NCBI RefSeq assembly: GCF_014836755.1
Contig: NZ_JACSQF010000002.1
Coordinates: forward strand, 279,770 to 343,769
DNA length: 64,000 nucleotides
Source: Oerskovia merdavium
GTDB lineage: Bacteria; Actinomycetota; Actinomycetes; Actinomycetales; Cellulomonadaceae
Direction of reading: 5' to 3'
In this document: in pieces, positions 12,001-19,808 of the stretch
How the letters are laid out: every line of letters begins with the position of its first letter
Numbering within the stretch: the stretch's first letter is position 1
Position numbers and translations under genes: made by a program
Notes under the pieces: model-generated
What the model saw: the letters and a program-made list of their open reading frames with translations, nothing else
What the model was told of the DNA's origin: nothing
The model's database searches: none

Positions 12001-12089
12001 ATCACCAAGAACGCCTTGCGGCCCAGCACCGAGACGAGTGCGGGCGCGCCGAGTGCCATTGCCAGATGCGCAACGAGCAGATAGAGCAC
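9021..12089 (-). CDS. mnhA: Na+/H+ antiporter subunits A and B fused in one polypeptide
   Basis: A 1022-residue membrane protein. Residues 1 to about 770 are MnhA: ND5-like, with KAALIPLHFWLPAAMAAPTPVSA and the ANEHVR linker, then the A-specific C-terminal helices. The last 170 residues are a complete MnhB domain (SMIVFAIFLLFSGHNAPGGGFAAGL, then LVTSLFFDIGVFLVVVG). No separate mnhB gene is present, so A and B are fused, as known for a number of Mrp systems. The GTG at 12089 (VLYLLVAHLAMAL) is chosen because GGACGGAG lies upstream. The open frame continues to 12203, but that extension is Arg/Pro-rich and unlike the family. Mrp antiporters expel Na+ using the proton gradient and support pH and salt tolerance. 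Confidence 0.93.
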   Translation of the reverse strand: MLYLLVAHLAMALGAPALVSVLGRKAFLVMALAPASAAVYALSWTTRVMDGVHPTEVTQWVPGLGLELAFRMDTLSWLMLLLVGGVGALVLVYCSAYFSPTASGLGRFGAVLTAFAGAMVGLVTADDMLLLFIFWELTTVFSYLLIGHYADRKASRRAAMQAIIVTTAGGLAMLVGVVILGVQGGTFRLSEIIADPPTGGAVTAAIVCLLAGAASKAALIPLHFWLPAAMAAPTPVSAYLHAAAMVKAGVYLVARFAPAYSDTTVWRTIVIVLGVGTLLVGGYRALRQHDLKLVLAFGTVSQLGLIVLLVGLGTRSAALAGLAMIGAHAMFKASLFLVVGVVDAATGTRDLRRLTGVGRALPLTALAGALATASMIGLPPLAGYVAKEAALEALLHGEGPTWVDAVVLIGVVVGSMFTVAYGIRFFWGAFATKKHVAAAVARANEHVRLNATGKQLVAQRGAGLPLPDEAPIDPARIHRQPALLVWPALVLALLGLAAALVPHFGENLLAPYADTYPAGEPGHLTLWAGFTPALGLTVLILAVGALLFWQRKAVERFQASLWTGPEADRTYRRIMRRLDEVAADVTAVTQRGSLPFYLGAILVVLVVGPGLLMFIGGQWPEQVKAWDRPAQVAAVAAICVASILAARSRRRLKAVILVGIAGYGNAMLFLLHGAPDLALTQVLVETITLVVMVLVLRRLPPYFSNRPLATSRWVRLVLGVAVGVVMMGFALTVPLARVASPISLDFPAEAFIHGYGKNIVNVTLVDIRAWDTMGEISVLLVAATGVASLVFLRTRSGEILRERNATSSGAATPGIWANEEDPGAALRRRGVDEAAAEGKQPRMLVWLSAGRTLAPQRRSVIFEVVTRVLFHSMIVFAIFLLFSGHNAPGGGFAAGLVVGIALIVRYLAGGRYELGEAAPVHPGLLLGTGLFLSVGVGLIGLIMGGSVLQSVAIDLTLPLVGTIHLVTSLFFDIGVFLVVVGLVLDILRTLGAEIDRHGEAAAREDAGPMEAMEPDQIGGGRR

Positions 12090-12209
12090 GTCCGCTCCGT
12101 CCTGGTCGGGGGCGGGTGGGCGAGAACGTGGACCAGGGACTGTCGCCAGGACCGACCAGGACGACGCGACAGCGCGCATGCAGAGGACGGCCCGGAGACA
12201 CACCGGGTC

Positions 12210-12226
12210 CGGTAAGTATTTTACCG
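12210..12226. promoter_or_regulatory. Inverted repeat CGGTAA-N5-TTACCG upstream of the antiporter operon
   Basis: A perfect 6-5-6 inverted repeat in an AT-rich island of an otherwise GC-rich gap, between the padR stop and the mnhA start. It has the size and symmetry of an operator. The neighbouring PadR-family regulator is the obvious but unproven candidate to bind it. It lies 121 bp upstream of mnhA. Confidence 0.4.
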
Positions 12227-12347
12227 TTCAACGAGGCCTTGGTGACCACTCGGCGCCCCGAGGATCGGTGGGTGATGTCACAGGTTCAGCGGGAACACAC
12301 GAGCGGACCACGACGCGGCGAGCCGCCGAACCCCTGCGGAGCGGCGG

Positions 12348-12983
12348 TCAGCGGGCCGCCGACCGCCACGCGTCGATCCCTCCGAGGGTCCCGTCGGTGA
12401 TGCGCCGCACGAGCACCTCGGTGTACGCGAGCTCGGCGCGCAGGATCGCCAGCTCGTAGCGCGAGTCTGCGACGGCGAGCTCGGACACCTCGGGCCGGTC
12501 CGTGCCGGAGATGTCCAGGTCCTCCAGGTCGTCCTCGATCCTGCGGACCTTGACCCGCAGCGCGACGAGACGGGTGCGCAGGAGGTCCGCGACGTCGTCG
12601 GGCCCCAGGAGCGGGAGGAAGCTGAGCGCCGCCATGAACTGCGGGTACTCCTTGACGGGCGCACCCAGCAGGGCGCGCATCCAGTCGTCTACCTCGGTGC
12701 GGCCCGCGCCGGTCAGCCGGTAGACGGTGCGCTGCGGACGGTTCCCGTCCTGCTCGGTGCCGGCGGGCTCGATGAACCCGTCACGGACGAGCGCCGTGAT
12801 GACCGAGTAGAGCGAGCCGTAGTTGAGCCGCACGGACTCGTCCTTGCGACGGTCCTTGAGCGTGCGCGCGATCTCGTACGGGTGCATGGGGCGCTCCGCG
12901 AGCTGCGCGAGGACCGCGAGCGCCAGGGCGTTCGCACGGCGCCGTGCGGTGGCGCCGTCGCCGGACGCTGCGTCGTCTGCCAT
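12348..12983 (-). CDS. PadR family transcriptional regulator
   Basis: A 211-residue cytosolic DNA-binding protein. The winged helix (about residues 15-100) contains LAERPMHPYEIARTLKDR, then LNYGSLYSVITALVRDGFIE and the wing RTVYRLTGAGR, all typical of PadR. A long C-terminal helical region with heptad-like Leu/Val spacing (about 120-200) is the dimerisation part of the long PadR-s2 class. The start MADDAASG is chosen over an upstream in-frame start at 13055 because the additional 24 residues are Arg-rich and unlike the family. It is transcribed toward the mnh operon, with a 258-bp gap holding an inverted repeat. Regulation of mnh is possible, not shown. Confidence 0.85.
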   Translation of the reverse strand: MADDAASGDGATARRRANALALAVLAQLAERPMHPYEIARTLKDRRKDESVRLNYGSLYSVITALVRDGFIEPAGTEQDGNRPQRTVYRLTGAGRTEVDDWMRALLGAPVKEYPQFMAALSFLPLLGPDDVADLLRTRLVALRVKVRRIEDDLEDLDISGTDRPEVSELAVADSRYELAILRAELAYTEVLVRRITDGTLGGIDAWRSAAR

Positions 12984-13091
12984 GTCCGCCTCGCCCGTTC
13001 TCGCCCGTCTTCGACTACTCGGCACAGAGTATTCGCGGCCCCTCTGGGAGCGCAACCACGCTCCGGGCCGGGGAGCGGGCGGGTCGGTGGC

Positions 13092-13120
13092 GGGGTGCGG
13101 GCCCGCCCGGCCCGCACCCC
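13092..13120 (-). terminator. Strong hairpin terminator after the 13125-14216 gene
   Basis: A perfect 12-bp stem GGGGTGCGGGCC / GGCCCGCACCCC with a 5-base loop, 4 bp past the stop codon of the upstream minus-strand gene. Confidence 0.8.
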
Positions 13121-13124
13121 CTGC

Positions 13125-14216
13125 TCAGATGTCCTGCGGGTCCACGAGGAAGTCGGCCTCGTCGGCGATCTCGCCACCGACCGCGGCGTAGAGCGCACGC
13201 GTCACGTTCGCGATCAGCTCGGCCGCGCGCTTGCGCGCGATCTTCAGCTCGAACGACGGCGACTCCGTCTGCGCCTCGACCAGGTCGCGCGGCTCCCAGC
13301 GCAACCGGTAGGCCACCGCGCCCTGCGAGGCCCACGGGAGGTTGCGCAGCAGGAGCGGGAGCTGCTCCTCGCCGCCGATCTCCACGGCCACCAGGCCGTC
13401 GACCCCCATGTCGATGATCAGGCCGTAGCCGTCGAGCACCTTGCCGCTCGTCAGCGCCGCGATGTCGATGTCATCGGCCTGGGCGTGCAGCGCGCGCCGC
13501 AGCTCGGGGTCCATCTTCTCGCCCCGGTACAGCGGCAGCTCGCCGATGCCCTGGGGCGGGCCCCCGTACGCGCGCCCCTCGGTCGCGAGCACCACGCGCG
13601 GGTGGACGTTCGAGACGACCGCGAGCGCGGCCTCAGGGTCGAGCCACACGTCCGAGAACACGGACATGTCGACAGCGACCCCCGGGTCCGGGGTCAGCAC
13701 GACCGCGGGCGCCGCCGGGTTGCCCGCGTCCACCCGGATCGAGCCGCCCAGGCGGCGTGCGACCTCGACGAGCCACGCGATGACGCGCTCCTCCTCGCGG
13801 GTGGGCAGGCCCGCGGGGAAAGCGCGCCCGACGCCGTCGCGGTCCCCACCACCGGGGAACGGGACGTCGCCCCGCTCGCGCGGGCACACGACGTCGTACA
13901 CCTGCTCCGTGCCGGGCGGCAGACCCGGGTTGCTCCCGTCCGCCGACCACGGCGAGTAGGGCCCCGTGAGCGTCGAGTGCCGCGAGGTGCGCAGGACACC
14001 GGGCTCCCCCGGCCTGGCCGTGCGGGGCGCCGGCGTCAGGGGATCCGTGCCCGACGGCGCCACGTCCCACCGCGCCCCGGCGAACCTGGACACGGCAAGG
14101 GTCTCGACCTCGTCGATCTCGACGTCCCCCGGCAGCGCGAGCAGGTGCCGCGCCTGGTGGCCCTGCGCCGACGACGCGGGGAACGGTTGGAGGGTCGAGC
14201 TGGGCGCCTGGGACAC
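13125..14216 (-). CDS. Hypothetical protein, no family recognised
   Basis: A 363-residue protein, probably cytosolic (no signal peptide or clear membrane helix). The composition is normal and globular. Features that can be read are a Pro/Asp/Gly-rich middle stretch (about 75-135), an AWLVEVARRLGGSIRVD helix-strand segment near 150, and a C-terminal region with YRLRWEPRDLVEAQ and FELKIARKRAAELIANVTRALYAAVGG. The start is set at GTG 14216, which has AGAGAGG upstream. It lies just downstream of dcd in the same direction, with a 65-bp gap. I cannot assign a function. Confidence 0.6.
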   Translation of the reverse strand: MSQAPSSTLQPFPASSAQGHQARHLLALPGDVEIDEVETLAVSRFAGARWDVAPSGTDPLTPAPRTARPGEPGVLRTSRHSTLTGPYSPWSADGSNPGLPPGTEQVYDVVCPRERGDVPFPGGGDRDGVGRAFPAGLPTREEERVIAWLVEVARRLGGSIRVDAGNPAAPAVVLTPDPGVAVDMSVFSDVWLDPEAALAVVSNVHPRVVLATEGRAYGGPPQGIGELPLYRGEKMDPELRRALHAQADDIDIAALTSGKVLDGYGLIIDMGVDGLVAVEIGGEEQLPLLLRNLPWASQGAVAYRLRWEPRDLVEAQTESPSFELKIARKRAAELIANVTRALYAAVGGEIADEADFLVDPQDI

Positions 14217-14281
14217 GGTGGTGTCAGCCTCTCTGCGGTGAGAACGTCCGATCTGGCGGGCTCGGGTGAGCCGGCTGGGGA

Positions 14282-14857
14282 TCACACGTCGGTGCGGTGG
14301 AAGTTCTGCCAGGAACGCGAGGCCGTGGGGCCCCGCTGACCCTGGTACCGAGAACCATAGATCGACGAGCCGTAGGGGTGCTCCGACGCCGACGACAGCC
14401 GGAAGAAGCACAGCTGGCCGATCTTCATGCCCGGCCACAACGTGATGGGGAGCGTCGCGACGTTGCTCAGCTCGAGCGTCACGTGACCGCTGAAACCAGG
14501 GTCGATGAAACCGGCCGTGGAGTGCGTGAGGAGCCCGAGGCGGCCCAGGGAGGACTTGCCCTCGAGGCGGGCCGCGACGTCGTCGGGCAGGGACACCTGC
14601 TCGTAGGTCGCGCCCAGGACGAACTCGCCCGGGTGCAGGATGAACGGCTCGCCCGGCTCGACCTCGACGAGGCGCGTCAGGTCCGGCTGGTCCGTCGACG
14701 GGTCGATGAACGGGTACTTGTGGTTGTCGAACAGCCGGAAGAACTTGTCCAGCCGCACGTCGATGCTCGACGGCTGGAGCATCGCGGGGTCGTAGGGGTC
14801 GAGGCGGACCCGCTGGGCGTCGATCTCGGCAGTGATGTCGCGGTCGGAGAGGAGCAC
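14282..14857 (-). CDS. dcd: dCTP deaminase, probably the bifunctional dCTP deaminase/dUTPase type
   Basis: A 191-residue enzyme of pyrimidine deoxynucleotide synthesis. Dcd deaminates dCTP to dUTP, and the bifunctional form also hydrolyses it to dUMP for thymidylate synthesis. Seen: [12 protein letters not shown] at the start, the nucleotide-binding segment [18 protein letters not shown] (about 100-116) and [16 protein letters not shown] with the catalytic Glu at 129. The [13 protein letters not shown] stretch closely resembles the mycobacterial enzyme known to be bifunctional, which is the basis for that call. The length matches the family, which forms homotrimers. Confidence 0.95.
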   Translation of the reverse strand: MLLSDRDITAEIDAQRVRLDPYDPAMLQPSSIDVRLDKFFRLFDNHKYPFIDPSTDQPDLTRLVEVEPGEPFILHPGEFVLGATYEQVSLPDDVAARLEGKSSLGRLGLLTHSTAGFIDPGFSGHVTLELSNVATLPITLWPGMKIGQLCFFRLSSASEHPYGSSIYGSRYQGQRGPTASRSWQNFHRTDV

Positions 14858-15021
14858 GGGGCAACGGTACTCCGCGCCGGGCGGGCGCCGGGAGGCGGTC
14901 CGGGGAGGTCTTCGGGGACGCGGTCGAGGGTCGGGCGGGCATGGGCCGGTACCCCGGAGGCCGGACCCGAGGCCGGTCGGTCAGACGTGCTGAGCCTGAC
15001 CGACCTCGGGTGGGCACGGCA

Positions 15022-15654
15022 TCAGCTCCGCAGCGGTCGGCCTGTCGAGTCGACCGAGTACTGCCCCGACTTGGACGTCAGGTAGAGGATGCCCTCGACG
15101 AGCCCCCAGATCGCGACGGCCCAGCTGAGGAAGCCCAGCGACAGCACCGAGATGAGCAGCATGGCCACGCCGACTCCCGTGTACCCGAGGTAGAAGCGGT
15201 GGATCCCGAGGCTGCCCAGGAAGATCCCGAGCAGACCCGCCGCGAGACGCGACTTGGCGTTCGGGTCCTCGTAGTAGCCGGTCTGCTGGGCACCGTACGC
15301 GCCGTAGGGCTGCTGGTAGCCGGGCTGCTGGCCGTACGGGTCCGTCGGGGCCCCGTAGCCGTAGCCGGGCTGCGTCTGCTGACCGTACGGGTCCGCGGGG
15401 GTGCCGTAACCAGGCTGGGCAGGCTGGCCGTAGCCGGGCTGCGCCTGGCCGTACGGGTCCGCGGGCGCGCCGTAGCCGTAGCCGCCCTGCTGGCCCGCGG
15501 CCGGGTCGACCGGCGGGTAGCCCTGCGCACCGGCTCCATCCGGTGTGCCGTAGCCCGGCTGGGCAGGCTGGCCGTACGCGGGCTGCTGCGCCGCGTACGG
15601 GTCCGCTCCAGCCGCAGGATCAGTGGGCTGCTGCTGGTACGGGTTCTCGGACAA
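15022..15654 (-). CDS. TM2-domain membrane protein with a Gly/Tyr/Gln/Pro-rich N-terminal tail
   Basis: A 210-residue protein. The first 130 residues are low-complexity repeats of the type DPYGQQ(T/A)QPGYGYGAP and are likely disordered. The TM2 domain follows at about 135-195: AKSRLAAGLLGIFLGSLGIHRFYLGY, a short loop, then the second hairpin helix WAVAIWGLVEGILYLTS. TM2 proteins are small membrane proteins of unclear function in bacteria. Adjacent copies of the repeat are similar at DNA level, so copy number may vary between strains. Confidence 0.88.
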   Translation of the reverse strand: MSENPYQQQPTDPAAGADPYAAQQPAYGQPAQPGYGTPDGAGAQGYPPVDPAAGQQGGYGYGAPADPYGQAQPGYGQPAQPGYGTPADPYGQQTQPGYGYGAPTDPYGQQPGYQQPYGAYGAQQTGYYEDPNAKSRLAAGLLGIFLGSLGIHRFYLGYTGVGVAMLLISVLSLGFLSWAVAIWGLVEGILYLTSKSGQYSVDSTGRPLRS

Positions 15655-15710
15655 GGCGCCTCCTCAGGCGTAGCGCGGGCATCGATGCTGGCATCATGGC
15701 CCGTGTTGGG

Positions 15711-15716
15711 TATGAT
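15711..15716 (+). promoter_or_regulatory. Candidate -10 box TATGAT for tRNA-Gly
   Basis: The TATGAT hexamer lies 75 bp upstream of the tRNA-Gly gene in a region with no open frame. I see no clear -35 partner. Confidence 0.35.
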
Positions 15717-15790
15717 CGTGGACGCACACCGGTTCCTGACCGGTTCGCACCGGCCGGGGACGGCCTGCGAGCTGCAGGGTTCCACGTCAT

Positions 15791-15864
15791 GCGGATGTAG
15801 TTCAATGGTAGAACTTCAGCTTCCCAAGCTGATAGCGCGGGTTCGATTCCCGTCATCCGCTCCA
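15791..15864 (+). tRNA. tRNA-Gly (anticodon CCC), 3' CCA encoded
   Basis: A complete cloverleaf. The acceptor GCGGATG pairs with CATCCGC. The anticodon stem TCAGC/GCTGA encloses loop TTCCCAA with anticodon CCC at its centre. The T arm is GCGGGTTCGATTCCCGT. The discriminator T is followed by an encoded CCA, which the other three tRNA genes here lack. It is followed directly by a hairpin terminator. Confidence 0.95.
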
Positions 15865-15867
15865 GCC

Positions 15868-15901
15868 GAGAGGCCCCGCACCAGCTGGTGTGGGGCCTCT
15901 C
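15868..15901 (+). terminator. Terminator after tRNA-Gly
   Basis: A 15-bp stem GAGAGGCCCCGCACC / GGTGTGGGGCCTCTC with one G-T pair and an AGCT loop, followed by GCGTTTCC. Confidence 0.85.
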
Positions 15902-15925
15902 GCGTTTCCCTGATGTGCGGGACCG

Positions 15926-16114
15926 TCAGGCGTCCCGTCGCGACCGCACCACGTAGCTCGCGACGCCCGCGACGACCGCGACCAGGCCGAGCACGACCCA
16001 GAGCATCGGCGATCCGGGTTCTTCGCCCCCCGCGATCGCCGTGACGGCTCCTCCGACGGCCCAGATCGCACCGATCACGACCAGCCCCAGCGAGCTCCAG
16101 TAGCGACTCACCAC
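15926..16114 (-). CDS. Small two-helix membrane protein
   Basis: A 62-residue hypothetical membrane protein with two hydrophobic segments (LGLVVIGAIWAVGGAVTAI and MLWVVLGLVAVVAGVASYVV) separated by a short GGEEPGSP loop, ending in RSRRDA. The GTG at 16114 is selected for its GGAGGAG site 7 bases upstream. A second GTG follows directly. Coding appearance and a good ribosome-binding site support it, but no function can be assigned. Confidence 0.6.
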   Translation of the reverse strand: MVSRYWSSLGLVVIGAIWAVGGAVTAIAGGEEPGSPMLWVVLGLVAVVAGVASYVVRSRRDA

Positions 16115-16253
16115 GAGTTCTCCTCCCGCGTCCCCGACGTGCGCGCCGCACGCCTCTCGGAGCATGCCACGCCCGCACCGCGGAATCAGTCATATCGCCG
16201 CCAAACGGCCCGTATCGTGACACCGTGTCGCAACAGCTCCGCATCTGCGGCAC

Positions 16254-16259
16254 TATGCT
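16254..16259 (+). promoter_or_regulatory. -10 box TATGCT placed for a leaderless mod transcript
   Basis: TATGCT ends 7 bases before the ATG at 16267, so the transcript would start at or next to the start codon. No ribosome-binding site is present, which agrees with a leaderless mRNA. Confidence 0.55.
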
Positions 16260-16266
16260 CGCTCTC

Positions 16267-16674
16267 ATGCCGCACTATCGGATACGCGAAGCCGCCGACC
16301 TGCTCGGCGTCAGTGACGACACCGTCCGCCGCTGGGTCGACGCGGGCGACCTCGACGTCGCCCTCGACGACTCGGGCCGCAAGGTCGTCGACGGCGCGCA
16401 GCTCGCGCGCTTCGCGACCCAGAACGCCCAGTCCCCCACGACCGACCCGTCCGGTGTGGCCCGCTCGGCGCGGAACCGGTTCGTCGGGATCGTGACCCAC
16501 GTCGTGAGCGACACGGTCATGTCCCAGGTCGAGATGCTGTGCGGCGGCCAGCGCGTCGTGTCGCTCATGAGCACCGAGGCGGTCCGGGAGCTCGGGCTCG
16601 AGCCCGGCAGCCTCGCCGTCGCCGTCGTCAAGGCCACCACCGTGATCGTCGAGACGCCAGGAGGCATCGCGTGA
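16267..16674 (+). CDS. Molybdate-responsive-type regulator: excisionase-like HTH fused to a TOBE (Mop) domain
   Basis: A 135-residue protein. Residues 3-50 form a MerR/excisionase-type helix-turn-helix (YRIREAADLLGVSDDTVRRWVDAGD). Residues 70-133 form a single TOBE/Mop domain (ARNRFVGIVTHVVSDTVMSQVEM, then LGLEPGSLAVAVVKATTVIVE) that in this family binds oxyanions such as molybdate. The stop overlaps the GTG start of modA, so it is the first gene of the mod operon and probably its sensor. The ATG at 16267 is chosen over an upstream ATG at 16225 because a -10 box fits a leaderless start there and the protein then begins at its domain. Confidence 0.88.
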   Translation: MPHYRIREAADLLGVSDDTVRRWVDAGDLDVALDDSGRKVVDGAQLARFATQNAQSPTTDPSGVARSARNRFVGIVTHVVSDTVMSQVEMLCGGQRVVSLMSTEAVRELGLEPGSLAVAVVKATTVIVETPGGIA

Positions 16675-17525
16675 ACAGCACCACCCCCGCTCCCAGGACC
16701 GCGCCGTCGACCGCCGCTCCCCGCACCCGAGCCGCGAGGCGCACGGTCGCCGTGATGACCACGGCCCTGCTGACGGTCGCCCTCGCGGCGTGCGGGACGT
16801 CGTCGGGCAGCGAGACCCCCGCCGCCGCCTCCTCACCGGACGTCGCCGTCGAGGAGCAGACCCTCACGGTCCTCGCCGCCGCGTCGCTGCGCGACGTGTT
16901 CGCCGAGCTCGCCGAGGGCTTCGAGGCAGAGCACGACGGCGTGACCGTCGCCCTGTCGTTCGCCGGGTCGGCCGACCTCGCCGACCAGCTCCTCGCCGGG
17001 AGCCCCGGCGACGTGTTCGCGTCGGCCGACACCAAGAACATGGACCGCGTCGTCGAGGGCGGCGACGCGACCGACCCCGTGGTCTTCGCGACCAACACGC
17101 TCACCGTCGTCGTCCCCGCCGGGAACCCCGGTGGCGTCACGTCGTTCGCCGACCTCTCGCGCGAGGACCTCAAGGTCGTCGTGTGCGCGGCCGAGGTGCC
17201 CTGCGGCTCCGCGACCGCCAAGGTCGAGGCCGCCGCCGGCACCACCGTCCACCGCGTGAGCGAGGAGGCGAGCGTGACCGACGTCCTCGCCAAGGTCACC
17301 GCCGGAGAGGCCGACGCCGGGCTCGTCTACGTGACCGACGCGACCCTCGCGGGCGACGACGTCGAGGTGATCGACGTCCCCGAGACCAAGACCGTCGTGA
17401 ACACCTACCCGATCGCGGTCACGTCGGGAGCCGCGGACACCGCGCTGGCCCAGGAGTGGCTCGATCTCGTGACCGGACCCGTCGGCCAGGCAGCGCTCGC
17501 GAAGGCGGGCTTCGGGGCACCGTGA
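16671..17525 (+). CDS. modA: Molybdate ABC transporter substrate-binding lipoprotein
   Basis: A 284-residue exported lipoprotein. A long Arg-containing n-region and a hydrophobic stretch lead to lipobox LAAC with the lipidated Cys at 41. The mature part shows the ModA pattern: [20 protein letters not shown], then [26 protein letters not shown], and near the end AGLVYVTDA and YPIAVT. The Ser residues in these segments coordinate the oxyanion in known ModA proteins. GTG start, with GGAGG upstream, overlapping the regulator stop. An 88-bp gap precedes the fused permease/ATPase gene. Confidence 0.95.
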   Translation: MNSTTPAPRTAPSTAAPRTRAARRTVAVMTTALLTVALAACGTSSGSETPAAASSPDVAVEEQTLTVLAAASLRDVFAELAEGFEAEHDGVTVALSFAGSADLADQLLAGSPGDVFASADTKNMDRVVEGGDATDPVVFATNTLTVVVPAGNPGGVTSFADLSREDLKVVVCAAEVPCGSATAKVEAAAGTTVHRVSEEASVTDVLAKVTAGEADAGLVYVTDATLAGDDVEVIDVPETKTVVNTYPIAVTSGAADTALAQEWLDLVTGPVGQAALAKAGFGAP

Positions 17526-17613
17526 GGCCGGGACGCGGGGGCGGGACCGTTCTCGGGTCGGTCCTCGACCGCGCCCGGGGCCGGAACCCCGTCGCGCCCC
17601 GGAAGACCGTCTG

Positions 17614-19758
17614 ATGCGCGGCCTCCCCCGCTGGGTGCTCGCGCCCGCGCTGCTCGGCGCCCTGTTCGTCGTCGTGCCCGTGGTCGCGATGGTCGCGCGA
17701 CTCGACGTGTCCGGAGGGCTCGGCGGGATCTGGGACCTGCTCACCTCGCCCACCGCGACCGACGCCCTGTGGCTCTCGGTGCGGACCTCGCTCGTCGCGA
17801 CCGTGTGCTGCGTGCTGCTCGGCGCGCCCATGGCCCTGGTCCTCGCACGGACCACGTTCCCCGGGCAGCGCGTGGCCCGTGCGCTCGTGCTGCTGCCGCT
17901 CGTCCTGCCGCCCGTCGTGGGGGGCATCGCGCTGCTCTACACGTTCGGGCGGCGCGGGCTGATCGGCCAGCACCTGTCCGTCCTGGGGATCGAGGTCGCG
18001 TTCACGACCACCGCGGTGGTCATGGCGCAGACCTTCGTCGCGCTGCCCTTCCTCGTGCTGAGCCTCGAGGGGTCGCTGCGGACGCACGACGCGCGCTACG
18101 AGGAGGTCGCCGCGACGCTCGGCGCCTCCCCCACGACCGTGCTGCGTCGCGTGACCCTGCCGCTCGTCCTGCCCGGGCTCGTGTCCGGTGCGGTGCTCGC
18201 GTTCGCGCGCGCCCTCGGGGAGTTCGGCGCGACCATCACGTTCGCCGGGGCGCTCCAGGGCGTCACGCAGACCCTGCCGCTCGAGATCTACCTGCAGCGC
18301 AGCGCCGACCCCGACGCCGCGGTCGCGCTCTCTCTCCTGCTGGTGGTCGTGGCCGTGATCGTCACGGCGGCCGTGCACGGGGGGCCGTTCGGGCGCACGG
18401 ACCCCCAGGTCCGGGGTGCGGGGTCGTCGGCCGAGGGCGACCGGGGGCTCGGGGGCGTCCGAGGACTCGCAGCGGGCGACCAGGTTCCCGCCGAGAGCGA
18501 CCGGGGCGGTCCCCCTCGGACACCGCGTGCCTCGCCCTCGGCGAGCGAGCCCGTCACGCTCGGCGTGCGCGTGCGCCTCGCCGAGCGCGGCGTCGACCTC
18601 GACCTCACGGTCGAGCCCGGCCAGGTCGTCGCGATCCTCGGGCCCAACGGCGCCGGGAAGTCGACCGTCCTCCAGGCCGTCACGGGCCTGCTCCCCCACC
18701 GCGCGCACCCCCCGCGTCGCGCGAGGTCCCGCCGCGACGCAGGGAGCCCCGGACCCGACGGCGCCGCTCCCGGTCCGCGGACGGGCGCGCCCGTGCCCGC
18801 GCGGGACGAGCTCCGTGTCACGGTCGGCGGCGAGATCCTGACCGACACGTCGCGCGGCCTCTCGGTCCCTCCGCGCCGACGCGGGGTCGGTTGGCTGACC
18901 CAACGTCCGCTGCTGTTCGGGCACCTCGACGCGGCGGACAACGTCGCGTTCGGCCTGCGCGCCCGTGGCGTGCCCCGCCGCGCGGCCCGGTCCGAGGCAC
19001 GCGAGCGCCTCGACGAGCTCGGTGCCGGCCCGCTCACGGCGCGGCGGCCCGGCGCGCTCTCCGGCGGCCAGGCCCAACGGGTCTCGATCACCCGTGCCCT
19101 CGCGACCGACCCGCGCGTCCTGCTGCTCGACGAGCCGCTCGCCTCGCTCGACGTCGGGGTCGCGCAGCAGGTGCGCCGGGTCCTGCACGACGCCCAGCGC
19201 GACCGCCCCCGCACGACCCTGCTCGTGACGCACGACCTGCTCGACGTCCTCCTGCTCGCCGACCGGGCGGTCGTGCTCGAGGGCGGCCGGGTCGTGGAGG
19301 ACGGGCCCGCGCGCGAGGTCCTGACCCGCCCCCGGTCCCGCTTCGCGGCACGGCTCGCGGGCATCAACCTCCTCGCGGGCGTCGCTACCGAGGACGGTGG
19401 GTTGCTGCTCGACGGACCGGGGCTCGCCGTCGCGGGCGTCGTCGCCGACGCGACGAGCCTCGTCGCCGGCGATCCCGCGGTCGCGGTGTTCGCACCCCGT
19501 GCGGTCGCGATCCACCGCGACGCGCCGTCGGGCAGCCCGCGGAACGCGTTCGCGGTGACCATCACCTCGATCGAGCCGCACGGCCAGCTCTTCCGGGCCT
19601 GGGGAGAGGTGACGGGTCCGCGCGAGGTGCGGGACGCCGTCGGGCACCTGGCCGCCGACCTGACCCCCCGCTCTGTCGCCGACCTGCGCCTCGCCCCGGA
19701 CGAGCACGTGTGGTTCGCCGTCAAGGCGGCCGAGGTGCAGGTCTACGGCACCCGCTGA
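17614..19758 (+). CDS. Molybdate ABC transporter permease and ATPase fused (ModB-ModC)
   Basis: A 714-residue inner-membrane protein. Residues 1-255 are ModB, with five or six helices and the EAA loop [22 protein letters not shown]. Residues 256-310 are a Gly/Asp/Arg/Pro-rich linker. From about 315 comes ModC: Walker [10 protein letters not shown] at 343-351, signature LSGGQ at 482-486, Walker B with D506 and E507, switch His540 and a C-terminal TOBE/Mop-like region (about 590-714). Between Walker A and the Q-loop lies an extra stretch of about 45 residues (roughly 362-405), rich in Arg, Pro and Gly, that ordinary ModC lacks. The frame is continuous, so no frameshift is needed to explain the fusion. 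Two copies would form the usual B2C2 importer. Confidence 0.93.
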   Translation: MRGLPRWVLAPALLGALFVVVPVVAMVARLDVSGGLGGIWDLLTSPTATDALWLSVRTSLVATVCCVLLGAPMALVLARTTFPGQRVARALVLLPLVLPPVVGGIALLYTFGRRGLIGQHLSVLGIEVAFTTTAVVMAQTFVALPFLVLSLEGSLRTHDARYEEVAATLGASPTTVLRRVTLPLVLPGLVSGAVLAFARALGEFGATITFAGALQGVTQTLPLEIYLQRSADPDAAVALSLLLVVVAVIVTAAVHGGPFGRTDPQVRGAGSSAEGDRGLGGVRGLAAGDQVPAESDRGGPPRTPRASPSASEPVTLGVRVRLAERGVDLDLTVEPGQVVAILGPNGAGKSTVLQAVTGLLPHRAHPPRRARSRRDAGSPGPDGAAPGPRTGAPVPARDELRVTVGGEILTDTSRGLSVPPRRRGVGWLTQRPLLFGHLDAADNVAFGLRARGVPRRAARSEARERLDELGAGPLTARRPGALSGGQAQRVSITRALATDPRVLLLDEPLASLDVGVAQQVRRVLHDAQRDRPRTTLLVTHDLLDVLLLADRAVVLEGGRVVEDGPAREVLTRPRSRFAARLAGINLLAGVATEDGGLLLDGPGLAVAGVVADATSLVAGDPAVAVFAPRAVAIHRDAPSGSPRNAFAVTITSIEPHGQLFRAWGEVTGPREVRDAVGHLAADLTPRSVADLRLAPDEHVWFAVKAAEVQVYGTR

Positions 19759-19766
19759 GCGCGGGG

Positions 19767-19801
19767 CCCTCGTGCGACGCGCCGGGCATGTCGCACGAGG
19801 G
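19767..19801. terminator. Bidirectional terminator between modBC and the AGE isomerase gene
   Basis: A perfect 12-bp stem CCCTCGTGCGAC / GTCGCACGAGGG with an 11-base loop, in the 50-bp gap between two convergent genes. Confidence 0.8.
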
Positions 19802-19808
19802 TCCGCAC

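Noticed and set aside
8952-12215. A 1087-codon open frame on the plus strand
   Set aside because: It is antisense to mnhA/B, which has full family similarity. The translation is a charged low-complexity shadow.
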